Below are positions 29,438 through 36,091 of a DNA stretch of 42,048 nucleotides, in pieces. How positions within the stretch are numbered: the stretch's first letter is position 1; each line of letters starts with the position of its first letter. The notes beneath the pieces were generated by a model. It was given only the letters and a program-made list of their open reading frames with translations. It was not told where the DNA came from and did not search any database. The translations under genes and the position numbers were made by a program. The stretch comes from a virus: positions 1 to 42,048 of IMG/VR virus record IMGVR_UViG_3300009002_000011; one strand, 5' to 3'.

Positions 29438-29728
29438 ATGGCAGACAAGTCTAGAATGAAATGCAATGTTGTAAAAAAAAGCGACAGAGCAGGAAAGAAA
29501 AAAATGGTTAAAGCTTGTAGTGGTGGTAAAGAAAAGCTAATACACTTTGGTGCGTCAGGTTATGGGCACAACTACAGTGCTGCTGCACGTAAATCTTTTA
29601 AGGCTAGACATAAGTGTGATACAGCTACTAACAAGTTAAGTGCACGTTATTGGTCATGTAAAAAACTATGGGCAGGTAAGGGTGGTTCTACTAAAAGTTC
29701 CCCTGCAAGTAAAAGAGGGAAGTATTAA
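29438..29728 (+). CDS. DUF5754-type basic Cys-containing protein, 96 aa
   Basis: Features: MKCNVVKKSDRAGKKKMVK, ACSGGKEKLIHFGASGYGHN, then RKSFKARHKCDTATNKLSA, YWSCKKLWAGKGGS. These blocks define a family shared by phages and nucleocytoplasmic large DNA viruses, thought to be virion-associated. Four Cys and several His suggest a metal-binding core. It is the last gene before an internal promoter. Confidence 0.8.
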   Translation: MADKSRMKCNVVKKSDRAGKKKMVKACSGGKEKLIHFGASGYGHNYSAAARKSFKARHKCDTATNKLSARYWSCKKLWAGKGGSTKSSPASKRGKY

Positions 29729-29740
29729 AAAATATATTAT

Positions 29741-29748
29741 TATCTTTG
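29741..29748 (+). promoter_or_regulatory. Internal promoter -7 element
   Basis: TATCTTTG, 9 nt before the next ATG. The 18 bases TATCTTTGTAGAAAAATA recur exactly at 42031-42048, where the window ends. The -33 box is weak. Confidence 0.65.
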
Positions 29749-29757
29749 TAGAAAAAT

Positions 29758-29913
29758 ATGGGAAAATTGTTTATTGAATTAGGGAAAAAAATTATTAAAT
29801 TTAACATATCTAATTCTAAAAAATGGAACGGTTTACTAGACAGATTGAAAGTAAACATTTCAAATAAGATTTGTGATTGTAGTTTAAAAACTTGTAATTG
29901 TAAAATAAAATAA
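29758..29913 (+). CDS. Small protein with Cys-rich tail, 51 aa
   Basis: Begins MGKLFIELGKKIIKFNIS and ends with CDCSLKTCNC, four Cys in ten residues, suited to metal binding or disulfides. The next gene is 1 nt downstream. No known family. Confidence 0.55.
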   Translation: MGKLFIELGKKIIKFNISNSKKWNGLLDRLKVNISNKICDCSLKTCNCKIK

Positions 29914-29914
29914 A

Positions 29915-30085
29915 ATGGGAACGGTAAAGAAATCTAGAGGTCTAGGAGACACAATTGAAAAAATAACAAAGGCGACAGGTGTAAAAGCTGTTGTTGAAAA
30001 GGTTGCAGAGGTTACAGGAAAGTCCTGTGGATGTGCAGCTAGAAGAGACTCTCTTAACAGAAAGTTTCCATACTTAAAAGAATAA
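29915..30085 (+). CDS. Small phage protein with CGC motif, 56 aa
   Basis: GLGDTIEKITKATGVKAVVE, then CGCAARRDSLNRKFPYL. The GLGDTI..IT...GIK and CGC..RR..LN pattern is common in Bacteroidota and other tailed phages next to tail or structural genes. Function unknown; possibly a metal-binding minor virion protein. Confidence 0.75.
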   Translation: MGTVKKSRGLGDTIEKITKATGVKAVVEKVAEVTGKSCGCAARRDSLNRKFPYLKE

Positions 30086-30095
30086 AACAAAAAAA

Positions 30096-30680
30096 ATGGC
30101 AATAAATTTAACAGACAAAATTCACGTTGTAAGTGACAATATCCCAACAAAAAACTTGGGGTCAGCCTTAGCTAACTCAGGAAGAGACGCTGTAAGTGTT
30201 CAAGAGATTATAGATTTAGTACCTGCACCTGCAGGACCTGAGTCAGGATTTTTTACTCCTGAGCTGAGTTTGTCGGGAATGGGTTCTTTTTCTTCTATAA
30301 CTTATGGTACTCGTTGGGGATATTATACCGTAATTAACAATATTGTAACCGTTAGTTATAGTATAAAAATAAGTACTTGGAGTATAAGTAAAGCTCCGGG
30401 AGCAACATTAATCCCCTATATCACACTACCTTTTAGTTTTCCTTCTGTTTTAAGTCCAAATTATCCATACGTTCATTCAATTGGTTATAACAGAAACATT
30501 TCGAAGACTAATAACTTAAATGGGGGAGAGACAGTTGGAAGTAATGGGACTGCTTGGTCCTACAGGCAAACATCAGGTGCTCCACCTACCACACTCCCTA
30601 TTACGGATACTGACATCTCAAGCTACGCAGCATTATTTTTAGTATCAGGAACGGTTACATACGTAAGACAAAGCAGTTAA
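30096..30680 (+). CDS. Putative tail/receptor-binding type structural protein, 194 aa
   Basis: The short N-terminal segment MAINLTDKIHVVSDNIPTKN is followed by a linker VPAPAGPESGFF and a long Ser/Thr/Gly/Tyr-rich beta region without Lys-rich stretches, as in phage fibre or spike tips. The early VxD..LV.AP linker resembles attachment modules of fibres. Location in the structural arm supports this. The exact role is inferred. Confidence 0.55.
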   Translation: MAINLTDKIHVVSDNIPTKNLGSALANSGRDAVSVQEIIDLVPAPAGPESGFFTPELSLSGMGSFSSITYGTRWGYYTVINNIVTVSYSIKISTWSISKAPGATLIPYITLPFSFPSVLSPNYPYVHSIGYNRNISKTNNLNGGETVGSNGTAWSYRQTSGAPPTTLPITDTDISSYAALFLVSGTVTYVRQSS

Positions 30681-30697
30681 AAAACAAAATACAAAAA

Positions 30698-30952
30698 ATG
30701 GCAAAGACAATAAAAGTAAACGTATTAAAAGACAGCTATAATATATTAGAGGTTCTTGAAGTAGAAAATGGAAAAAACTTTCGTTATGTTGCAACCCCTG
30801 ATAAGGACATTGATTCATTAGAAGGTATTGTTGCAGATATAGCAAAAGAACTTTGGACAGAAGAATTAAAAGAAGCTTATGGAGTTTTTTTAGAAGCTGA
30901 ACATGAAAGACTAATGAAACAATTTGAAACTCCGGAAGAAACTAACGAATAA
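30698..30952 (+). CDS. Hypothetical acidic protein, 84 aa
   Basis: Begins MAKTIKVNVLKDSYNI; a beta-beta N-terminus, then acidic helices (IAKELWTEELKEAYGVFLEAEHE). It is one of the small structural-arm proteins. No family is recognised. Confidence 0.6.
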   Translation: MAKTIKVNVLKDSYNILEVLEVENGKNFRYVATPDKDIDSLEGIVADIAKELWTEELKEAYGVFLEAEHERLMKQFETPEETNE

Positions 30953-30964
30953 AAATATACAATA

Positions 30965-31231
30965 ATGGCATATCAAAAATTACAAACTAGTAGAGCTGCA
31001 GATGTAACTCCTAGTGACACACTAGAGATTCCAAGTATCTCTTCTGAAAATGGAAGAGGTAACAATGGATGTATACTGTACATAGGTCTTGCAGGAAACT
31101 TAAAGGTAAAAACAGCAGGTGGAGACACAGTTGTGTTTACAGGAGTTCCAACAGGAACTTTTTTGCCTGTTCAAGTATTACAAGTTTACGCAACAGGAAC
31201 TACAGCAGGTTCTATTATAGCTCTTTGGTAA
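30965..31231 (+). CDS. Small virion decoration-like protein, 88 aa
   Basis: Residues about 40-88 follow a pattern common in small phage head or spike proteins: YIGLAGNLKVKTAGGDTVVF, GVPTGTFLPVQVLQV, then ATGTTAGSIIALW. Beta-rich with few charges. Its position upstream of another structural gene supports a virion role, but which part is unknown. Confidence 0.65.
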   Translation: MAYQKLQTSRAADVTPSDTLEIPSISSENGRGNNGCILYIGLAGNLKVKTAGGDTVVFTGVPTGTFLPVQVLQVYATGTTAGSIIALW

Positions 31232-31232
31232 T

Positions 31233-31910
31233 ATGTCAGCAGGTGTAGGAACAGGTGCAGGTATTGGATTAAACTCGAACACTTGGTCGATAGGTGAAGA
31301 GATGTTTAAGAACGATTACTATGTTTACATCTTAGAGCAAATGGGTGGTGACTTTCTTAGAGGAAGAATTGATGGAGAGTTTTGGCTGAATGATAGTACT
31401 AGAGTTTTAAATTTTTTTCAAAAATTAACTAGTTATACTCCGCCTGCAGGCTCAAGAAGTTTTTATGGAACTTCTGAATCAGGTTGGTTGACATTTCAAA
31501 CAACATCTAATCTAAACGATTGGTGGGGATTAGGTATGTATGTATCGGGTGAATCTCTAAGTTTTGGTCCATCAGGTAATAGTGTTTTTCACATGGCTCT
31601 AAGGATTCAAGAAACACAACCATCAGCAAATAGATTTACAGTTGGTGTTGGAGGTATTAATTCTTCAGAAGGTCAATTTACAGTTAAAGATGTAAACTCT
31701 CCGGGGTCTGCAGATTTTAATATTGAATTTGGAACAAGTGAATGGCAAGTTATTGAAGTGCCACTGTCTCTTTTACTTTCAAGAGGAATGGGAAGATATG
31801 GAAGTATGCAAAACCAAAACTATTTAACAATCACAGGTGGAGCTTCGGATGCTATTAAACTAGAAGTTGATGCAGTTTATTTTTATAACCAAAGTGGAAT
31901 AATGCCTTAA
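31233..31910 (+). CDS. Probable virion beta-structured protein, 225 aa
   Basis: Starts MSAGVGTGAGIGLNSNTW, 1 nt after the previous stop. A Gly/Ser/aromatic-rich protein with many short strands (WWGLGMYVSGESLSFG, FHMALRIQETQ, WQVIEVPLSLLLSRG) that resembles a jelly-roll or carbohydrate-binding-like fold. This suits a fibre, spike or decoration protein. No catalytic motif seen. Confidence 0.6.
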   Translation: MSAGVGTGAGIGLNSNTWSIGEEMFKNDYYVYILEQMGGDFLRGRIDGEFWLNDSTRVLNFFQKLTSYTPPAGSRSFYGTSESGWLTFQTTSNLNDWWGLGMYVSGESLSFGPSGNSVFHMALRIQETQPSANRFTVGVGGINSSEGQFTVKDVNSPGSADFNIEFGTSEWQVIEVPLSLLLSRGMGRYGSMQNQNYLTITGGASDAIKLEVDAVYFYNQSGIMP

Positions 31911-31911
31911 T

Positions 31912-31980
31912 ATGAAATATACACAAAACAACACTTGGAACGACTCTTTAATTATTAATTATATAAGTAGTAATGATTGA
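31912..31980 (+). CDS. Possible 22-aa peptide
   Basis: MKYTQNNTWNDSLIINYIS and a few residues. It starts 1 nt after the previous stop, and its end overlaps the next ATG. It may be only a spacer that couples translation. Confidence 0.25.
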   Translation: MKYTQNNTWNDSLIINYISSND

Positions 31981-32128
31981 TATGGGAGACATAAAATTAT
32001 ATAGTTTGAGTTTAGCGGGTTTTGCTATGTCTCTTACAAATATTGATGTAATATTAAAAATATTATTATTAGCAGTAACCATTGGGTATACAATTCAAAA
32101 ATGGTACTTGTTAAATAAAGACAAATAG
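31973..32128 (+). CDS. Small membrane protein before endolysin (holin candidate)
   Basis: 51 codons from MIDMGDIKLYSLSLAG; an alternative ATG at 31982 gives 48. One or two hydrophobic stretches (LSLAGFAMSLTN; VILKILLLAVTIGYTI), then a charged C-terminus WYLLNKDK. Small TM proteins directly before an endolysin are commonly holins. The gene overlaps or abuts the amidase frame. Confidence 0.6.
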   Translation: MIDMGDIKLYSLSLAGFAMSLTNIDVILKILLLAVTIGYTIQKWYLLNKDK

Positions 32129-32130
32129 CC

Positions 32131-32538
32131 ATTAGGGATATAGATAAAATAATAGTTCATTGCACTGATACTCCTGAAGGGAGAGATGTCTCAGTAGATG
32201 AGATAAGAAGATGGCACGTTAAAGAAAGAGGTTGGTCAGATATTGGATACCATATAGTAATTTCACTAGATGGAAGCGTTCACGAAGGAAGACCTATTGA
32301 AAAAGTAGGAGCACATTGCAAAGGTCATAACAAAAATTCTATAGGAATAGCCTATGTAGGTGGGAAAGATGGAGACACTAGAACAGATGAACAAAAATCT
32401 GCTTTAGTAGATATGTTGGAGTTTTATAAAATAAGATATCCATCAATAGAAATATACGGTCATAGAGATTTTTCAAATAAAGACTGTCCTAGCTTTAATG
32501 CTAGAAAAGAGTACGAGAACATAAGTTCAATGTGGTAA
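32131..32538 (+). CDS. N-acetylmuramoyl-L-alanine amidase (T7-lysozyme-like endolysin), non-AUG start
   Basis: 135 codons if initiated at AUU 32131 (MRDIDKIIVHC). Catalytic and zinc residues of T7 lysozyme are all present: H10 (HC), Y40, H111, K117 and C119, with GAHCKGHNKNSIGIAYVGG between. The frame has a stop at 32116-32118 and contains no ATG, GTG or TTG before the essential HCTDTP segment. Candidate starts are AUU at 32131 or AUA at 32125, which overlaps the upstream stop. Role: peptidoglycan amide hydrolysis at lysis. Confidence 0.85.
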   Translation: MRDIDKIIVHCTDTPEGRDVSVDEIRRWHVKERGWSDIGYHIVISLDGSVHEGRPIEKVGAHCKGHNKNSIGIAYVGGKDGDTRTDEQKSALVDMLEFYKIRYPSIEIYGHRDFSNKDCPSFNARKEYENISSMW

Positions 32539-32554
32539 TCAAATAACAATCAAA

Positions 32555-32782
32555 ATGAAATTAGGTAAAGAAGAATTAGAAAACATCAGAGCTATTAACA
32601 CTAAGTTTTTAAAATTAAAAAACGAAATAGCTGATATAGAGATTATAAAGTACGGATTACTTCAAAAGTTAGACGAGCATAAATCTTCACTAAGTAAAGT
32701 AGAGTCAGACTTAATTGAGAAATACGGAGTGGATGCTGTTATAGATATAAAGACAGGAGACGTTACGATTCCAAAAAAATAA
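32555..32782 (+). CDS. Coiled-coil protein, 75 aa
   Basis: MKLGKEELENIRAINTKF then heptad-patterned helix (LKLKNEIADIEIIKYGLLQKL) and a C-terminal IDIKTGDVTIPKK. This pattern recurs in flavophage gene clusters before terminase. Function unknown; probably an oligomer. Confidence 0.65.
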   Translation: MKLGKEELENIRAINTKFLKLKNEIADIEIIKYGLLQKLDEHKSSLSKVESDLIEKYGVDAVIDIKTGDVTIPKK

Positions 32783-32788
32783 AATATA

Positions 32789-33019
32789 ATGGATATTAGA
32801 AAAATTTCAGTAGGTCCTGATTATAAATCAGGAGCGATGCATTATTTAATTAATCAAGTAGTATTAGGTGGTAACTATACAATTCACCGAATAACACAAG
32901 ATTCAAATAATAATAATTTTCTAATATACATAGAGAATGAAGACGAAGAAGTTTTTCTTTGGAAGTCTTTTAGCAGCACAGTTCCTGTGTCAATCGAATA
33001 TAATATAAATTTTATTTAA
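32789..33019 (+). CDS. Hypothetical 76-aa protein
   Basis: Begins MDIRKISVGPDYKSGAMHY. Beta-rich, with NYTIHRITQD and FLIYIENEDEEVFLWKSF. Its TAA shares the A with the next ATG (TAATG). No family is recognised. The location before the packaging genes is constant with the neighbours. Confidence 0.6.
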   Translation: MDIRKISVGPDYKSGAMHYLINQVVLGGNYTIHRITQDSNNNNFLIYIENEDEEVFLWKSFSSTVPVSIEYNINFI

Positions 33020-33582
33020 TGAAATCACCAACGGATTTTATAGTTCGTGCAGTCAATGGTAAAAGGTATAACAATACAAAAGACATTGCCGGATTAGAAA
33101 TAATAATTAATACTTCAGAAGAAAACCACAAAGCATCTAATAGAGAAGCAGAGGTTGTTGAAACACCTATAGGCTATAATGGTCCTATTGAAAAAGGAGA
33201 TATACTTTTAGTTCACCACAACGTATTTAAGTTTTACAATGATATGCGTGGTAGAAGAAAAAGTGGTAAAAGTTTTTTTAAGGATGATTTATTTTTTATA
33301 GATGACCAACAATTTTATATGTATAAAAATAAAGATGGTTGGAACTCTGTAGGAAAGTATTGTTTTGTTGAACCTACTAGCGTTAAAGATTCCTATCTTT
33401 ATAAAGGAATAAAAGAAGAGCCTCTTCATGGGGTGATAAAATATTCCAATAGTCAACTTGAAAGTATTGGGATTAATACAGGGTGTGAAATTATATTTCA
33501 GCCTGAAAGCGAGTATGAGTTTACGGTAGATGGTGAGAAGTTATTTAGAATGTTTACTAATAATATAGTTGCTGTATTATGA
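33019..33582 (+). CDS. Second GroES-like/gp31-like protein, 187 aa
   Basis: The N-terminal half fits a GroES layout: DFIVRAVNGKRY strand, TKDIAGLEIIINTS like a mobile loop, REAEVVETPIG, then EKGDILLVHHNVFKF like the GD-(I/V) strand. The C-terminal part (GVIKYSN...GCEIIFQPESEYEF, EKLFRMFTNNIVAV) resembles another GroES-type end. It may thus be a long co-chaperonin such as T4 gp31 or a double-barrel variant. It immediately precedes the packaging genes, where a capsid-folding role makes sense. The assignment is by eye only. Confidence 0.5.
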   Translation: MKSPTDFIVRAVNGKRYNNTKDIAGLEIIINTSEENHKASNREAEVVETPIGYNGPIEKGDILLVHHNVFKFYNDMRGRRKSGKSFFKDDLFFIDDQQFYMYKNKDGWNSVGKYCFVEPTSVKDSYLYKGIKEEPLHGVIKYSNSQLESIGINTGCEIIFQPESEYEFTVDGEKLFRMFTNNIVAVL

Positions 33583-33860
33583 CATCAAACGAATTAAAGA
33601 AACAAATTATAGAAGCAGGTATGCGTGCTGTAAAGCAACTAATTAAAGTTGCAAAAGAAGATATCATTAAGCTTGACACTGACGATGAGTTGGCTGCTGA
33701 TAGATTAAAGAATGCAGCAGCAACTAAGAAGCTTGCTATATTTGATGCATTTGAAATACTTAATAGAATAGAAAGTGAGAAAGAAGCTTTAGAGTTATTA
33801 GAAAAAGGAGGCAATATAAAACATACAAACCAAGGATTTGCAGAACGTAGGTCAAAATAA
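33579..33860 (+). CDS. Candidate small terminase subunit, 93 aa
   Basis: ATGA overlap with the previous gene. Helical throughout: MTSNELKKQIIEAGMRAV, EDIIKLDTDDELAADRLKN, AAATKKLAIFDAFEILNRIE. This ADxLKNAAATKKLA.FDAFEIL pattern is found directly before the large terminase in flavophages. Position and helical nature support a small-terminase or packaging-adaptor role. DNA binding is not proved. Confidence 0.6.
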   Translation: MTSNELKKQIIEAGMRAVKQLIKVAKEDIIKLDTDDELAADRLKNAAATKKLAIFDAFEILNRIESEKEALELLEKGGNIKHTNQGFAERRSK

Positions 33861-36087
33861 ATTATACAGGGTAGTACCTAATTATGTTCCTAAGAATGTT
33901 ATTACTAACAAGAATAGGAATAGTAGTTGGGTGTATGGCTATAATGAAAAGTATGATTTAGTTATTATATCTAAAACAGGAAAGCTTGGAGATGTTATAG
34001 AGATTTCCGGTTTAAAAATAGGTTTACCTCTTACTCCCAAAGAGTGTCTTCAAAGACACAAAGATAAACAACATCAGTATTGGGAAAGACATGAGATTCC
34101 AAAACAGCTTTCAAAAATAAAATCCATATTTCAATGGAATGAAATGCCTACTGCTTTTAAAGACAGGTGGGTGGATTATATTGAGAATGAATTTGATAGA
34201 AGAGAAGATGGGGTGTGGTTTATGAATAACGGAGTCAAAACCTACATTACAGGTTCTCACTATATATACCTTCAGTGGTCAAGTATAGATGTTGGATACC
34301 CTGACTTTAGGGAAGCCAATAGAATATTTTGGATTTTTTGGGAAGCGTGTAAGGCTGACAAGAGAAGTTTTGGAATGACTTACTTAAAGATTAGACGTTC
34401 CGGTTTTTCTTTTATGGGCTCTAATGAGTGTGCTAACACAGGAACATTAGCAAAAGATGCAAGGGTCGGAATACTTTCAAAGACAGGGTCGGATGCTAAA
34501 AAAATGTTTACAGACAAGGTAGTTCCAATATGTAACAGATTACCTTTCTTTTTTAAGCCTGTTCAAGATGGTATGGATAAGCCAAAAACAGAACTAGCAT
34601 TTAGAATACCTGCTTCTAAGATTACTAAAAAAAATATGCACGAGGTTGACTCTGAGGAAATGACAGGGTTGGATACAACTATTGATTGGAAGAATACAGA
34701 TGACAACTCTTATGATGGAGAAAAGTTATTGTTATTAGTGCATGATGAAAGTGGTAAGTGGGTAAAACCAAATAATATATTAAACAATTGGCGAGTTACT
34801 AAAACCTGTTTAAGATTAGGTAGTAAAATTATTGGAAAGTGCATGATGGGTTCAACATCAAATGCTTTAGAAAAAGGAGGAGGTAACTTTAAAAAGTTAT
34901 ATGAAGACTCCAATGTGGGAACAAGAAACTCAAATGGTCAAACTAAAAGCGGGTTATATTCACTTTTCATCCCTATGGAGCAAAACATGGAAGGCTTTAT
35001 AGATAGATATGGAATGCCCGTTTTAAATAAACCCAAGAAACATATACTAGGTGTAGATGGAGAAATGATTAATCAAGGGGCTGTAGATTATTGGGAAGCA
35101 GAAGTTGATTCTTTAAAAGATGACCCTGATGCTCTTAATGAATTTTATCGTCAGTTTCCTAGAACAGAGTCACACGCATTTAGAGATGAAAGTAAACAAT
35201 CTTTATTTAATCTAACTAAGATATATCAACAGATAGATTACAACGAAACTTTAATACAAGAACATCATGTAACTAGGGGTTCGTTTTATTGGAAGAACGG
35301 AATCAAAGATACTGAGGTTATGTTTAGACCTGACAAGCACGGTAGATTTAATATTGGTTGGAGACCAAAGAAAAATTTGCAGAACAGAACAATAACAAAG
35401 AATGGTATTAAATATCCCGGAAACGAACACATAGGTTCTTTCGGCTGTGATAGTTACGATATATCAGGAACAGTTGGAGGGGGAGGTTCTAACGGAGCAT
35501 TACACGGTGTGACTAAGTTTAATATGGATGATGCTCCTAGTAACGCTTTCTTTTTAGAATATGTAGCTAGACCTCAAACCGCAGAAATATTTTTTGAAGA
35601 AGTATTGATGGCTTGTGTTTTTTATGGTATGCCAATACTTTGTGAGAACAACAAGCCAAGACTACTCTATCATTTTAAAAATAGAGGATACAGGGGATTT
35701 AGTATGAATAGACCCGATAAAGCTTATAACAAGCTATCTAAGACAGAAAGAGAACTAGGGGGGATACCTAACTCATCTGAAGATGTAAAGCAGGCTCACG
35801 CAGCCGCTATCGAGTCGTATATAGAAAACCACATAGGATTAAATATAGATGAAAGCAACTCAGATAGCTTGGAAGCTGATATGGGTACAATGCCTTTTAT
35901 TAGAACTCTAGAAGATTGGGCAAAGTTTGATATTAGTAATAGAACAAAATTTGATGCAACTATAAGTTCAGGATTAGCTATAATGGCTAATCAAAAACAC
36001 TTATACACACCTCAAAAAAAAGAGTCAAAAATTAGTCTTAACTTTGCAAGATATAGTAACTCAGGAAGAACAAGTCAATTATTATAA
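33838..36087 (+). CDS. terL: Terminase large subunit
   Basis: 749 codons, with a TTG start at 33838; the next in-frame ATG is about 100 codons later. ATPase: Walker-A-like KIRRSGFSFMGS (184-195), Walker B LLLLVHDE (297-304), motif III MGSTSN (337-342). Nuclease: GCD538SYDISG and LCEN (E603) as first and second acidic residues. The large size and RRSGFS form match terminases of crAss-like and related Bacteroidota phages. It packages DNA through the portal encoded next. It contains a variant palindrome at 34044-34059. Confidence 0.93.
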   Translation: MQNVGQNKLYRVVPNYVPKNVITNKNRNSSWVYGYNEKYDLVIISKTGKLGDVIEISGLKIGLPLTPKECLQRHKDKQHQYWERHEIPKQLSKIKSIFQWNEMPTAFKDRWVDYIENEFDRREDGVWFMNNGVKTYITGSHYIYLQWSSIDVGYPDFREANRIFWIFWEACKADKRSFGMTYLKIRRSGFSFMGSNECANTGTLAKDARVGILSKTGSDAKKMFTDKVVPICNRLPFFFKPVQDGMDKPKTELAFRIPASKITKKNMHEVDSEEMTGLDTTIDWKNTDDNSYDGEKLLLLVHDESGKWVKPNNILNNWRVTKTCLRLGSKIIGKCMMGSTSNALEKGGGNFKKLYEDSNVGTRNSNGQTKSGLYSLFIPMEQNMEGFIDRYGMPVLNKPKKHILGVDGEMINQGAVDYWEAEVDSLKDDPDALNEFYRQFPRTESHAFRDESKQSLFNLTKIYQQIDYNETLIQEHHVTRGSFYWKNGIKDTEVMFRPDKHGRFNIGWRPKKNLQNRTITKNGIKYPGNEHIGSFGCDSYDISGTVGGGGSNGALHGVTKFNMDDAPSNAFFLEYVARPQTAEIFFEEVLMACVFYGMPILCENNKPRLLYHFKNRGYRGFSMNRPDKAYNKLSKTERELGGIPNSSEDVKQAHAAAIESYIENHIGLNIDESNSDSLEADMGTMPFIRTLEDWAKFDISNRTKFDATISSGLAIMANQKHLYTPQKKESKISLNFARYSNSGRTSQLL
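34044..34059. repeat. Palindrome variant inside terminase gene
   Basis: GTGTCTTCAAAGACAC, the same single central change as the copy at 25603-25618, with arms intact. It is read in frame as ECLQRH. It is the only copy in the late plus-strand arm. Confidence 0.85.
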
Positions 36088-36091
36088 ATAA

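Noticed and set aside
32108-32131. -1 frameshift from the holin-like gene into the amidase
   Set aside because: The only window after the TAA at 32116 is AAA GAC AAA, which is not a slippery heptamer, and no downstream stimulator is evident. A non-AUG start fits the family N-terminus better.
6253-34059. CRISPR array
   Set aside because: The repeats are 16 bp, perfectly palindromic and spaced by 0.9-8 kb at irregular distances, not 20-50 bp repeats with equal spacers. No Cas genes are present.
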